From contig SKUG01000023.1 in the NCBI GenBank assembly GCA_007122215.1, positions 1 through 10,689 of the forward strand: a stretch of DNA of 10,689 nt, in the 5' to 3' direction. The position numbers and the translations under genes are program-made. The notes under the pieces are model-generated. The model made no database searches, was not told the DNA's origin, and was given only the letters and a program-made list of their open reading frames with translations. Numbering within the stretch: position 1 is the first letter of the stretch; every line of letters starts with the position of its first letter. This DNA is from Thermoleophilia bacterium (GTDB lineage Bacteria; Actinomycetota; Thermoleophilia; Gaiellales; SKUG01). Below are positions 1 to 6,851 of this stretch, piece after piece.

Positions 1-1077
1 CAGCGGCCGGGCAGCCGCCGCGGCGACCGGGTCGTGGGCCCGAACCACGGCCCCCTCGGCCAGCAGCCGGCTCGCGATGACCAGGCTCGCCGCCTCGCGC
101 ATGTCATCGGTTCCCGGCTTGAAGGCCAGGCCCAGCAGGCAGATCTCGCGCCCCTGCAGGGTGCCGCCCAGGTGCTTGTGGAGCTTGCCGACGATCCGCC
201 GCTTCTGCAGCTCGTTGACCTCGATCACCGCGTTGAGCAGCTGGAAGTGGTAGCCGCTGTTGCCGGCGAGCTGCTTGAGCGCGGCGACATCCTTCGGGAA
301 GCAGCTCCCACCGAAGCCGATCCCGGCCCGCAGGAACGCCGTGCCGATGCGGCGGTCGAGCCCCATCCCGTGCGCGACCTCGGTGACGTCGGCGCCGGTC
401 TCCTCGCAGACGTTGGCGATCTCGTTGATGAAGCTGATCTTGGTCGAGAGGAACGCGTTCGAGGCGTACTTGATCATCTCGGCCGTCTCCACGCTCGTGC
501 GCACGACCTGGGTGTCCAGGCCCGCGTGGAGCTCCTCGATCAGGTCGATCGCCACCGGGTCGTCCGAGCCGATGACGATCCGGTCGGGATGCATGAAGTC
601 GCTGATCGCATCGCCCTCCTTGAGGAACTCGGGGTTGGACGCGTAGCGCACGTGCCCCAGCCCGCGGTCCTCGAGCAGCTCCATCATCCGCCGGCCCGTG
701 CCCACCGGCACCGTGGACTTCATCGCCAGCACCACGTCACCGATGTCGGTCGGCAGCTCCGCCACCACCGACTGCACCCGGGACAGGTCGGCATCCCCCG
801 AGTAGGTGCGCGGGGTGTCCACGCAGACGTAGATCAGCTCGGTCCCGTCGATCACCTCGTCGAGCTCGGTGGTGAAGGTCAGCCGCTCGGCGTTGCGTGC
901 GACGAGCTCTGCAAGGCCGGGCTCGTAGATCGGGATCTCGCCACGCTGCAGCGCCTCGACCCGCTCGGGATTGATGTCCCGGCAGGCGACCTCGTGGCCG
1001 AGCTCGGCCATGCAGGTTGCGGTGACCAGTCCGACGTAGCCGACGCCGATGACGCCGATGCGGTGCGAAGGTTCCAT
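1..1077 (-). CDS. ugd: UDP-glucose 6-dehydrogenase, C-terminus cut by window edge
   Basis: The enzyme oxidises UDP-glucose to UDP-glucuronate with two NAD+, in the cytoplasm, supplying uronic acid for capsule or wall polysaccharides. I translated 359 residues from ATG at 1077; the frame stays open to base 1, and the family is usually about 430-450 residues, so roughly the last 80 are missing. Visible are the N-terminal Rossmann motif GVGYVG (residues 11-16), the conserved YEPGL (51-55), the central-domain SNPEFLKEG (147-155), KYASNAFLS (203-211), and the active-site segment GFGGSCFPKD (254-263), where Cys259 is the catalytic nucleophile of the family. The third domain begins at LLGLAFKPGTDD (314-325). 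The start is fixed by the Rossmann motif at the usual distance and by a TAGGAT hexamer six bases upstream. It lies 32 bases after the LCP gene on the same strand, which fits a role in wall-polymer synthesis. The family is certain; exact sugar specificity (glucose versus N-acetyl-mannosamine type) is inferred from closeness to the glucose type. Confidence 0.95.
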   Translation of the reverse strand, partial: MEPSHRIGVIGVGYVGLVTATCMAELGHEVACRDINPERVEALQRGEIPIYEPGLAELVARNAERLTFTTELDEVIDGTELIYVCVDTPRTYSGDADLSRVQSVVAELPTDIGDVVLAMKSTVPVGTGRRMMELLEDRGLGHVRYASNPEFLKEGDAISDFMHPDRIVIGSDDPVAIDLIEELHAGLDTQVVRTSVETAEMIKYASNAFLSTKISFINEIANVCEETGADVTEVAHGMGLDRRIGTAFLRAGIGFGGSCFPKDVAALKQLAGNSGYHFQLLNAVIEVNELQKRRIVGKLHKHLGGTLQGREICLLGLAFKPGTDDMREAASLVIASRLLAEGAVVRAHDPVAAAAARPL

Positions 1078-1083
1078 GGCGAC

Positions 1084-1089
1084 ATCCTA
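1084..1089 (-). promoter_or_regulatory. Candidate -10 element of ugd (leaderless arrangement)
   Basis: On the minus strand the hexamer TAGGAT ends six bases before the ugd ATG, so transcription would be predicted to begin at or next to the A of the start codon. TAnnnT hexamers of this kind are typical actinobacterial -10 elements. No good -35 is visible, and that region would overlap the end of the LCP gene. No purine-rich ribosome-binding site precedes the ATG, which agrees with a leaderless message. Confidence 0.45.
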
Positions 1090-1109
1090 TGCCGCGCTGC
1101 GGGCACCGA

Positions 1110-3068
1110 TCAGGATGGGGCAACGCGGGGGATCGCCCGGGCGCCCCCTGCGATCGCGAGCATCGTCTGGTTGTCGAGCTCGGCCAGCAGGGAGTTGGAG
1201 ACCCAGTAGACCCCATCCGGCTCACGCCAGGCCACCATCCGCACCTTGGTGCCATCCATGTAGACCTGCAGCGTGCGCCCGCCCCGCTCGACGGTGCGGG
1301 TGGGGTTGTCGAGGATCGGCGGGTCCGTCCACGCCGTGCCCTGCAGGCCCCAGTAGTGGCCCTCCGCGGTGCGCATCGTGATCCGGTAGGCGGGCTGGCG
1401 GCCCTGCATCAGGTAGGTGCGGACCTCGCCCTGCAGCGTCGAGCTGGCCTCCCGCACGGTCGGCGCGTACATCCGCATCCGCGCCCGGCGCCGCCCGGCC
1501 TCGTACTCGGCCCGCGCGTACTCGGCATCCTCCACGACGCCCGGCTCGTCCTCCTCGGGCACGACCTGGTTGGCCGGGCGCAGGCGCTCCGACTGCGGCA
1601 CCGACAGGCCCAGCCCCACCCCGGCCGCCGACTCGATGCGGCCCTCGCTGCCGACGACCACCGAGATCCGATCGACCGCCACGAGGCCCTGGCGGCTGGC
1701 CTCGACGTCCGCGCCGTCGAACTCTCCCGCCACGATCTCGGCGAACGGCTCGTCGGGCAGCGTCGCGAAGTAGACGACCGTGCGTGCGTAGTCGAAGCGG
1801 TCGGCGTTCCCCCCGACCTCGACCGCGGTGTACCCGGCACCGCGCAGCTGCTCGGCGACCTCGTCGGCCGAGTTGGCGATCCCGTTGCCGTTGTAGACCA
1901 CGATCGGCACGGTGAGCGCCTCGGCTCGCACCCCGTCGACATCGCTGCCGTCGGCGTCCTCGCCGGCGGCTGCAGCCGAGTCCTCGCCGGCGGCTGCCTG
2001 CTCGCCTGCGACCTGGGCCGCGGCTGCATCCCGGGCGCTGTCGTCCGGATCGAGGAAGGCATCGACGGCACCGGCGATCTCCGCGGGCGATGCCACCACG
2101 ATGCTCGCGCCGCTCGGGGCGTGCGTGCCGACCTCGCCGGTGACCTGGAAGCGGTAGATGTCGCTGGCCTCGAGCGCGATGCCAAGGCGGATGTAGTCGA
2201 CGATCGTACGGATGCTGACCCGGCTCGTGCCGCCGGCCGCGATGTCGGTGTTCTCGGCCGCGACGTTGTACAGGGCCCGCGCGTTGCGCGCGAGGTCCGA
2301 GCGCGAGACCTGCCGCTTGAGCTCGGTCAGCACGAGCTGCTGGCGGGCGATGCGGTGGAAGTCGCTGTCGGTGTGCCGGTAGCGGGCAAAGTCCAGCGCG
2401 CGCCCGCCCGTGAGGCGCTGGTAGCCGGGCTGGAGGTCGATCTCGGCGTAGTTCTGGCCGCTGGAGTTGTCGTTGAAGTAGCGCCGGTCGATGTCGACGT
2501 ACACGCCCCCGAGGGCATCCACGACCCCCCGGAAGCCACCCATGTCGACCGTGGTGATGAAGTGGATGTCGAGGTCGGTGAGCTGCTGGACCGTCTCGAC
2601 CGCCAGCTTCGCCCCGCCCTCGGAGTAGGCCTCGTTGATCTTGCGCTCGCCCACCCCGGGGATCGGGACCCAGAGGTCCCGCGGGAAGGAGAGCATGCTG
2701 ATCGAGTCCCCGACCGGATCGAGGCGCACCAGCATCAGGGTGTCGGAGCGCTCCCCGTCCTCGTAGTCCTGGCTGCGGTAGTCGGAGCCGAGCACGAGGA
2801 TGTTCGCGGGCTCACCGGGCAGCGGGCGGGCGAGGTTGGTCTGCGCCGGAGCGAGCTCCGCGCTCGGGGTCAGCAGCGCGTCGAGCTCGCGGTCGACGAG
2901 CACCCACGCCGCTGCGGCGACGCCGAGCAGGCCCACGAGCGTGGTGAGCACGGCGATCCAGGCGATCCGCAGCCAGCGTCGTCCCCGCGCAGGGACCGGC
3001 CCTGCCGGTGGCACGTAGCCAGGCGCCATGGGTAGCGCGGGGCGCTCGCGTGTCGGTGGAACTGGCAT
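1110..3068 (-). CDS. LCP (LytR-CpsA-Psr) family wall-polymer ligase with LytR_C domain
   Basis: LCP proteins transfer lipid-linked anionic glycopolymers onto peptidoglycan outside the membrane. From ATG at 3068 the protein has 652 residues: a Pro-rich cytoplasmic head, one membrane helix (about 33-58), the LCP catalytic domain (about 89-254), an Ala/Glu/Asp-rich linker (343-379), a LytR_C domain (about 386-473, with VVYNGNGIANSADEVAEQL), a charged stretch and an extra C-terminal domain (about 522-642). Family active-site features are present: GSD (95-97), VRLD (114-117), SFPRD (127-131), and RYRHTDSDFHRIARQQ (229-244), whose Arg and Asp residues bind the pyrophosphate and metal. The frame stays open to ATG at 3212, but that start would overlap the upstream M20 stop by 41 bases and read through the hairpin at 3140-3168. 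I prefer 3068, which has a -10-like element just upstream. ATG at 3029 is another option. Closeness to ugd suggests a uronic-acid polymer as cargo; that is inference. Confidence 0.9.
   Translation of the reverse strand: MPVPPTRERPALPMAPGYVPPAGPVPARGRRWLRIAWIAVLTTLVGLLGVAAAAWVLVDRELDALLTPSAELAPAQTNLARPLPGEPANILVLGSDYRSQDYEDGERSDTLMLVRLDPVGDSISMLSFPRDLWVPIPGVGERKINEAYSEGGAKLAVETVQQLTDLDIHFITTVDMGGFRGVVDALGGVYVDIDRRYFNDNSSGQNYAEIDLQPGYQRLTGGRALDFARYRHTDSDFHRIARQQLVLTELKRQVSRSDLARNARALYNVAAENTDIAAGGTSRVSIRTIVDYIRLGIALEASDIYRFQVTGEVGTHAPSGASIVVASPAEIAGAVDAFLDPDDSARDAAAAQVAGEQAAAGEDSAAAAGEDADGSDVDGVRAEALTVPIVVYNGNGIANSADEVAEQLRGAGYTAVEVGGNADRFDYARTVVYFATLPDEPFAEIVAGEFDGADVEASRQGLVAVDRISVVVGSEGRIESAAGVGLGLSVPQSERLRPANQVVPEEDEPGVVEDAEYARAEYEAGRRRARMRMYAPTVREASSTLQGEVRTYLMQGRQPAYRITMRTAEGHYWGLQGTAWTDPPILDNPTRTVERGGRTLQVYMDGTKVRMVAWREPDGVYWVSNSLLAELDNQTMLAIAGGARAIPRVAPS
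1957..1997 (-). repeat. Short direct repeat coding the Ala/Glu/Asp linker of the LCP protein
   Basis: A 17-base unit (TCCTCGCCGGCGGCTGC on the plus strand) occurs at 1957-1973 and again at 1981-1997, 24 bases apart and so in frame. It encodes the repeated AAAGED-like pieces of the flexible linker between the catalytic and LytR_C domains. It looks like a small slippage or duplication product that can change linker length without breaking the frame. Confidence 0.6.
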
Positions 3069-3083
3069 CGGCGATGGTGCGGC

Positions 3084-3092
3084 AGCGTACCA
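3084..3092 (-). promoter_or_regulatory. Candidate extended -10 element of the LCP gene
   Basis: On the minus strand TGG followed by TACGCT forms an extended -10 type element (TGnTAnnnT). It ends 15 bases before the ATG at 3068 and lies after the hairpin that follows the M20 gene. It would give a leader of about 8 bases, too short for a normal ribosome-binding site. No convincing -35 is seen. It supports 3068 rather than 3212 as the start. Confidence 0.35.
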
Positions 3093-3139
3093 GAGCCCCG
3101 CATCCCACGGTCCATCGTAGCGGATGCCCCCGACCCCCT

Positions 3140-3168
3140 CCGGACAGGCAGGGGCCGTCCCTGCCCGG
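3140..3168 (-). terminator. GC-rich hairpin just after the M20 gene
   Basis: GGCAGGG (3147-3153) pairs perfectly with CCCTGCC (3159-3165) around a five-base loop, and CCGG copies at 3140-3143 and 3165-3168 can extend the stem across a small bulge. It begins four bases after the M20 stop codon on the minus strand. No T-run follows, so it would be a non-canonical terminator or an RNA 3'-end stabiliser. Confidence 0.45.
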
Positions 3169-3171
3169 ACG

Positions 3172-4395
3172 TCAGCGCTCGCGCAGGGTCGCGACCCCGG
3201 TGGTGGCATCATGGTCGCGGTGCCGATCGAGCCCGTGGATCCGGGTCACGCCGGTCAGGTCGTCGCGACGAACGCAGACCTCCGCGATGAACTGGCGCAG
3301 CGCAGCCCGGTAGCGGCGCAGCGACTCGATCTCGACCTTCTCCTCCGGGCCATGGTGGCCGGAGCCGACCGGCCCGAACTCCACGCTGGGGATCCCCCGC
3401 TCGATGAAGTGGAAGCCATCGTTGGTGCCGTCGCGCCCGACGCACTCGACCGGGCGGCCGCTGGCCGAGTCGATCGCCCCGAGCAGCAGCTCGACGTAGG
3501 GGTTGTCGGTGGGAACCTGGATCGGAGGCCGCCGCGCGATCTCCCGGATCGAGCAGCCGCGGACGGTGGCGATCTCGGTGCGGATCCGCTCGATGTCCTG
3601 CTCGGGCAGGTGGCGGATGTCGATGTCCATGGTGCAGTGGTCGGGCACCTTGTTCAGGCGGTCCCCGGCTGCGATCCGCGAGAGGCTGACCGACGCCCGC
3701 TCGTAGAACTCCGAGGACTCCCCCACGAAGGGCAGCCGTAGCAGCTCCTCGTAGACGTCGATCGCCCGCAGGATCGCGTTGGTCCCGAGCCACGGCGTCG
3801 CGCTGTGGGCGCTGCGCCCGGCGACGTCCACCCGCAGGTCGAGCACGCCCTTGGCCTGCACCCCGACGTACATGTCGGTGGGCTCGCCACAGATCACGAA
3901 GTCGCCCAGGTGGCCACGCTCGACCAGCCGCTCGGTGCCCCACTCGTCCCGGTCGTCGTCGGCCTCCTCGTCGGGCACCACCAGCAGCCGGACCTTCACC
4001 GGCAGCCGCGACCCGAGCTCCTGCAGGTCGCTCATCACCGCCAGCATCGCTGCCGTCGCACCCTTCATGTCGTAGGCACCCCGGCCCCACAGGAAGCCGC
4101 CCTCCTGCCATGGGCTGAACTGCTCCGGGCGCCCCGGCACGACGTCGATGTGGGCGTGCAGCACGATCGTCACCGGGCCTTCCCCGACGCTGGCCGAGAG
4201 CACGGGCAGGTCGGTGTGCACGGTGAAGGTCGAGAAGTCGATCCCGCGCGACTCGAGCCATCCCTCGAGGTAGCCGACGCACTCGCGGATGCCATCGGGG
4301 TGGGACGAGTCGAAGGCGATCAGCCGCTCGGCGAGGCGCAGCTCGTCGGCCGGCCCGGCCGGGATCTCGGGAACGATGTCGTCGTCAGCGTCCAG
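3172..4395 (-). CDS. M20 family metallopeptidase/deacylase (ArgE/DapE-like), CTG start
   Basis: Members of this family are cytoplasmic two-metal hydrolases that cleave amide bonds, for example succinyl-diaminopimelate, acetylornithine, N-acyl amino acids or dipeptides. Taken from CTG at 4395 the protein has 407 residues, normal for the family. Metal-site motifs are complete: HAHIDVV (80-86, ligands H82 and D84), GRGAYDMKG (104-112, D109), PDEEADDD (141-148, catalytic E143 and ligand E144), GEPTD (170-174) and the C-terminal GHHGPEE (346-352). The dimerisation domain spans about 176-295, and GRDGTNDGFHF (320-330) is the usual segment of the second half. A basic/His-rich tail follows residue 375. 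No ATG, GTG or TTG occurs in frame between the upstream gene's stop and residue 59, which is far past the N-terminal helix RLAERLIAFD. CTG is preceded by AGAGGA eight bases upstream. The substrate cannot be told from sequence, so no symbol is given. Confidence 0.88.
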   Translation of the reverse strand: MDADDDIVPEIPAGPADELRLAERLIAFDSSHPDGIRECVGYLEGWLESRGIDFSTFTVHTDLPVLSASVGEGPVTIVLHAHIDVVPGRPEQFSPWQEGGFLWGRGAYDMKGATAAMLAVMSDLQELGSRLPVKVRLLVVPDEEADDDRDEWGTERLVERGHLGDFVICGEPTDMYVGVQAKGVLDLRVDVAGRSAHSATPWLGTNAILRAIDVYEELLRLPFVGESSEFYERASVSLSRIAAGDRLNKVPDHCTMDIDIRHLPEQDIERIRTEIATVRGCSIREIARRPPIQVPTDNPYVELLLGAIDSASGRPVECVGRDGTNDGFHFIERGIPSVEFGPVGSGHHGPEEKVEIESLRRYRAALRQFIAEVCVRRDDLTGVTRIHGLDRHRDHDATTGVATLRER

Positions 4396-4403
4396 GTCGT
4401 GGA

Positions 4404-4409
4404 TCCTCT
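4404..4409 (-). promoter_or_regulatory. Ribosome-binding site that points to a CTG start
   Basis: On the minus strand AGAGGA sits eight bases before CTG at 4395 and overlaps the stop codon of the lamin-tail gene (TGA at 4409-4411). A GTG also overlaps that stop (GTGA, 4409-4412), the usual form of coupled starts, but it is in another frame and hits a stop after about 30 codons. The site therefore favours CTG, unless a one- or two-base error in the sequence has hidden a GTG start. Confidence 0.5.
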
Positions 4410-5506
4410 CACTCGAAGAAGCTGAGCTGCTGCCACGGCCGCGGCAGCCAGACGTCGTGCATGTTGGCAGATGCGGCCGTGTCGGTGTGGATGCTGCCGT
4501 TGCGACGCACCAGCTCGCCTCCGTCGACCCGCCCGCGCAGCAGCATCGCGTCGCGGGCCAGGTAGCGGTCCTCGACGGTGTTGGTGCCACGCCCGGTGTG
4601 GACGCGAAGGCGCTGCCCCGGAGCCAGCACGGTGTCCCGCAGCCCGAAGCGCTCGCCGCCCGGATAGGAGATCGACCAGCCGTGGAGGTTACGCGGGCCG
4701 CTGCAGCGGTTGCGGACCCAGACGTGCTCGGCCCGCAGCTGCGGTGCCGGTTCGGCATGGATCGTGAGGCAGGAGCCGTTGTCGTCGCGCATCAGCGACT
4801 CCACCGCGGGAGGCAGCCAGACGACCAGGAAGGTCGCGCTGAAGACCAGCAGCGTGAGCACCACCGACATCGCGACGATGTCGGCGTTCTCGGCGTTGCG
4901 CGGCTCGCCGTCTGCAGCCGTCGCTGCCTCCTCTGCCTGGTTGAGCAGCCATGCCTGGTAGAGCATCGGGATCGGCGCGACCCCAACCGCCATCGGGGCC
5001 ATCAGCCAGCCGGTTGCCGATGACGGGGCCCCGTTCACCCCCTCCGCCTCGAGCAGGGCACGCAGCCGTCCCCAGGTCCGCAGCCAGTTCACCACCAGCG
5101 CTGCCGTGGCCACGATCGCCACCACGACCAGCCCCTGCACCACTCGCGGGTCGGTGGTGAACCAGGCGCTGGCCAGTGCCGCGATCGGGGCCGGGAGCAC
5201 CAGCACCATCGGGAACCGGTAGCGCTGCAGGCGCTCGGGGGCGGCCGGGGCCTCCCGGGCGTAGCGCCGCAGGGCGTTGTGCACGACCTGTTGCCAGCGC
5301 AGCGGCCCGAGCACCGGGATCATGCTGATCACCAGCACCTTCCAGTAGGGGTAGCGGACGAGCGCCGGGGGGGCCTGCTCGTCGGGGTCGGGCCCCGGGA
5401 CGGGCCGCAGGGAGCCGCGCGCACGCGCACCCGGCGTGCTGCTGGTCACGCCCCGTCGGGGGTCAGGCTGCATGGCGGGCTGGCTCATGGGTGCTGCGGC
5501 GGCCAT
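4409..5506 (-). CDS. Polytopic membrane protein with C-terminal lamin-tail-like domain
   Basis: Function unknown. From ATG at 5506 the protein has 365 residues. A Pro-rich cytoplasmic-type head (about 1-48) is followed by five hydrophobic segments, at about 52-69, 98-116, 122-141, 166-188 and 209-234. The second ends near TTDPRVV, and the first is flanked by aromatic and basic residues (RYPYWK). The last roughly 110 residues are soluble and beta-rich. They read like the lamin-tail domain: VWVRNRCSGPRNLHGWSI, then VLAPGQRLRVHTGRGTNT, then LVRRNGS and a final strand. Two cysteines (about 246 and 268) could form a disulfide if the domain is outside. Lamin-tail domains usually occur on secreted proteins or nucleases, so the membrane fusion is uncommon in my experience. 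GTG at 5542 and ATG at 5488 are alternative starts; 5506 has a weak CAGGTG upstream. The gene overlaps the M20 ribosome-binding site, suggesting one transcript. Confidence 0.75.
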   Translation of the reverse strand: MAAAAPMSQPAMQPDPRRGVTSSTPGARARGSLRPVPGPDPDEQAPPALVRYPYWKVLVISMIPVLGPLRWQQVVHNALRRYAREAPAAPERLQRYRFPMVLVLPAPIAALASAWFTTDPRVVQGLVVVAIVATAALVVNWLRTWGRLRALLEAEGVNGAPSSATGWLMAPMAVGVAPIPMLYQAWLLNQAEEAATAADGEPRNAENADIVAMSVVLTLLVFSATFLVVWLPPAVESLMRDDNGSCLTIHAEPAPQLRAEHVWVRNRCSGPRNLHGWSISYPGGERFGLRDTVLAPGQRLRVHTGRGTNTVEDRYLARDAMLLRGRVDGGELVRRNGSIHTDTAASANMHDVWLPRPWQQLSFFE

Positions 5507-5612
5507 CGGCACCTGCGCGCAGTTACTTGAGGCCGATGACACCCTGCCTGCCGAGACATCCCGGAGGCCACGCCCGCCGTGACGGCATGGGGTCGGCAGC
5601 CGGACGGTTCCG

Positions 5613-6764
5613 CTACGCGTCGTTGGTCTGTTCGACCAGCATCTCGGCGACCGACACGAGGCTCTCGGTGCGCTCGTAGCACTCCAGCTGGCGGCTCGCG
5701 CCGTTCTCCTGGGCCATGCCTGCCAGCCAGTCGAGGTACTCCGCGGATCCGAGCTCGCGCACGTGCGGCTCGACGCTGGTCAGCAGGCGCTCGATCGCGG
5801 CCCGGGTGGGGATCCGCTCGTCGGTGTCGAGGTCGATGAACTCCCCCTCGAGGCCGTAGCGCAGCGCCTGCCACTTGTTCTCGTCGATCAGCATGCGCGG
5901 ATGGGTGGCCTCCGGCAGGGTGCCCTCGTCGAAGCGGCTGCCGATCCATGCGGCGAGGCCCTGCACGAGCGCTGCCAGCGCCGCGGAGTCCCGCACGCGC
6001 GTCTGCCCGTCGGCCACGCGCACCTCGATCGTGCCGAAGCGTGGGTGCATGCGCACGTCCCACCAGATGTAGGTGTAGTCCTCGATCATCCCGGTGCGCA
6101 TGGCCCGCTCCATCAGCGCCGACCAGTCGTCCCACGAGGCGAACCGCTCGGGCACGCCGCTGCGCGGGAAGGAGTCGAAGACCTTGATCCTGCTGGACTG
6201 CAGCCCGGTGTGGCGGCCCTGCCAGAACGGCGAGTTCGCCGACAGCGCGAGGATGTGGGGCAGGTAGGTGCGGATGTGGTTCATCACCGCGATCGCCTTG
6301 TCGGGCGAGTCGATCCCGACGTGGACGTGGAGCCCGAAGATCAGCTCGCGCTGGGCGACCCACTTGAGCCGGGAGATGATGTCCGCGTAGCGCTGCTGCT
6401 CGGTGACCTTCTGGAACTCGTACCGCGAGAAGGGATGGGTGCCGGCGCTGCCGAGCAGGCAGTCATGCTCGTCGGCGAGCTGGTGCAGGCGGCGGCGCAG
6501 CTGGCGCAGCTCTGCCTCGGCATCGGCAACGGTCCCGCAGACACCGGTTGCCGACTCGATCACCGACTGCATCAGCTCCGGCTTGATGTTGACGAGGTCG
6601 GCCTCGGTGGCATCGCCGAGCATCTCGGCAGCCCGCGGGACGAGGTCGTACGTCTCGCGACGCATCAGCTGGAACTCCTCCTCCACGCCTACCGTGTAGG
6701 GGGCCGAGGAGCCGTAGTTGTGCTCGATCATGCGGGCAGCGCTGCCTGGGGCGGTTGACACCAT
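5613..6764 (-). CDS. YbdK-type carboxylate-amine ligase (glutamate-cysteine ligase GCS2 family)
   Basis: These enzymes form an amide bond from a carboxylate and an amine using ATP. E. coli YbdK has weak glutamate-cysteine ligase activity, and actinobacterial relatives include EgtA of ergothioneine synthesis; the substrate here is not known. The protein is 383 residues, typical for the family. Motifs in order: VGVEEEFQL (25-33, metal and ATP binding), ELMQSVIESATGVC (63-76), AGTHPFS (107-113), GLHVHVG (144-150), NSPFWQGRHTGLQSSR (177-192), PRFGTIEVRVAD (241-252) and RYGLEG (302-307). The start at 6764 has an extended -10 element eight bases upstream and no ribosome-binding site. ATG at 6731, 11 codons in, is a reasonable alternative because the conserved domain starts after it. 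The gap to the lamin-tail gene is about 106 bases and I see no clear terminator in it. No ergothioneine or mycothiol genes are adjacent in this window, so a specific pathway is not assigned. Confidence 0.92.
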   Translation of the reverse strand: MVSTAPGSAARMIEHNYGSSAPYTVGVEEEFQLMRRETYDLVPRAAEMLGDATEADLVNIKPELMQSVIESATGVCGTVADAEAELRQLRRRLHQLADEHDCLLGSAGTHPFSRYEFQKVTEQQRYADIISRLKWVAQRELIFGLHVHVGIDSPDKAIAVMNHIRTYLPHILALSANSPFWQGRHTGLQSSRIKVFDSFPRSGVPERFASWDDWSALMERAMRTGMIEDYTYIWWDVRMHPRFGTIEVRVADGQTRVRDSAALAALVQGLAAWIGSRFDEGTLPEATHPRMLIDENKWQALRYGLEGEFIDLDTDERIPTRAAIERLLTSVEPHVRELGSAEYLDWLAGMAQENGASRQLECYERTESLVSVAEMLVEQTNDA

Positions 6765-6772
6765 CTTGAGCG

Positions 6773-6781
6773 ATTATGCCA
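6773..6781 (-). promoter_or_regulatory. Candidate extended -10 element of the GCS2 gene
   Basis: On the minus strand TGG followed by CATAAT matches the extended -10 consensus TGnTATAAT at all but one position. It ends eight bases before the ATG at 6764, predicting a leader of only one or two bases. No clear -35 accompanies it, as is common for extended -10 promoters. An AT-rich hexamer of this kind stands out in the high-GC context. Confidence 0.5.
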
Positions 6782-6805
6782 TGCGGGCACGGCGCAGCGT
6801 GTCCT

Positions 6806-6837
6806 GGCTCGGGCGCGCGCCCCGGAAGTCGGGAGCC
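6806..6837 (-). terminator. Possible hairpin terminator after the secreted-protein gene
   Basis: A perfect 12-base palindrome, GGGCGCGCGCCC (6811-6822), is enclosed by GGCTC (6806-6810) and GAGCC (6833-6837). The structure begins about 14 bases after the stop of the secreted-protein gene on the minus strand and ends before the GCS2 promoter. No T-run follows. Short self-complementary runs arise easily in such GC-rich DNA, so this is tentative. Confidence 0.3.
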
Positions 6838-6851
6838 TGTCGCCGCACGGA

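Noticed and set aside
34..1209. A 391-codon plus-strand open frame opposite ugd
   Set aside because: The minus strand encodes an unmistakable UDP-glucose dehydrogenase with its active-site Cys; the plus frame has no recognisable features.
1089..3035. A 648-codon open frame on the plus strand opposite the LCP gene
   Set aside because: It is antisense to a gene with clear LCP motifs. Its product is rich in Arg, His, Val, Asp and Gly without any domain, as expected of a mirror frame in high-GC DNA.
3069..3212. N-terminal extension of the LCP protein to ATG at 3212
   Set aside because: It overlaps the M20 stop, runs through a strong hairpin and has no ribosome-binding site; a promoter-like element lies between it and 3068.
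3209..4282. A 357-codon minus-strand frame overlapping the M20 gene
   Set aside because: Same strand but another frame; its product is Arg/Ala/Gly-rich without motifs, whereas the M20 frame has every metal-site motif.
5576..5586. GCCGTGACGGC palindrome between the GCS2 and lamin-tail genes as a terminator
   Set aside because: Only a one-base centre and five pairs, with no T-run; too small to separate from chance in this composition.
5763..6758. A 331-codon plus-strand open frame opposite the GCS2 gene
   Set aside because: Mirror frame of a gene with complete GCS2 motifs; composition is typical of antisense high-GC frames.
6755..6783. TTGACA on the plus strand, a perfect -35 hexamer
   Set aside because: No -10 at 16-18 bases and no plus-strand gene follows; it lies at the 5' end of the GCS2 coding region.
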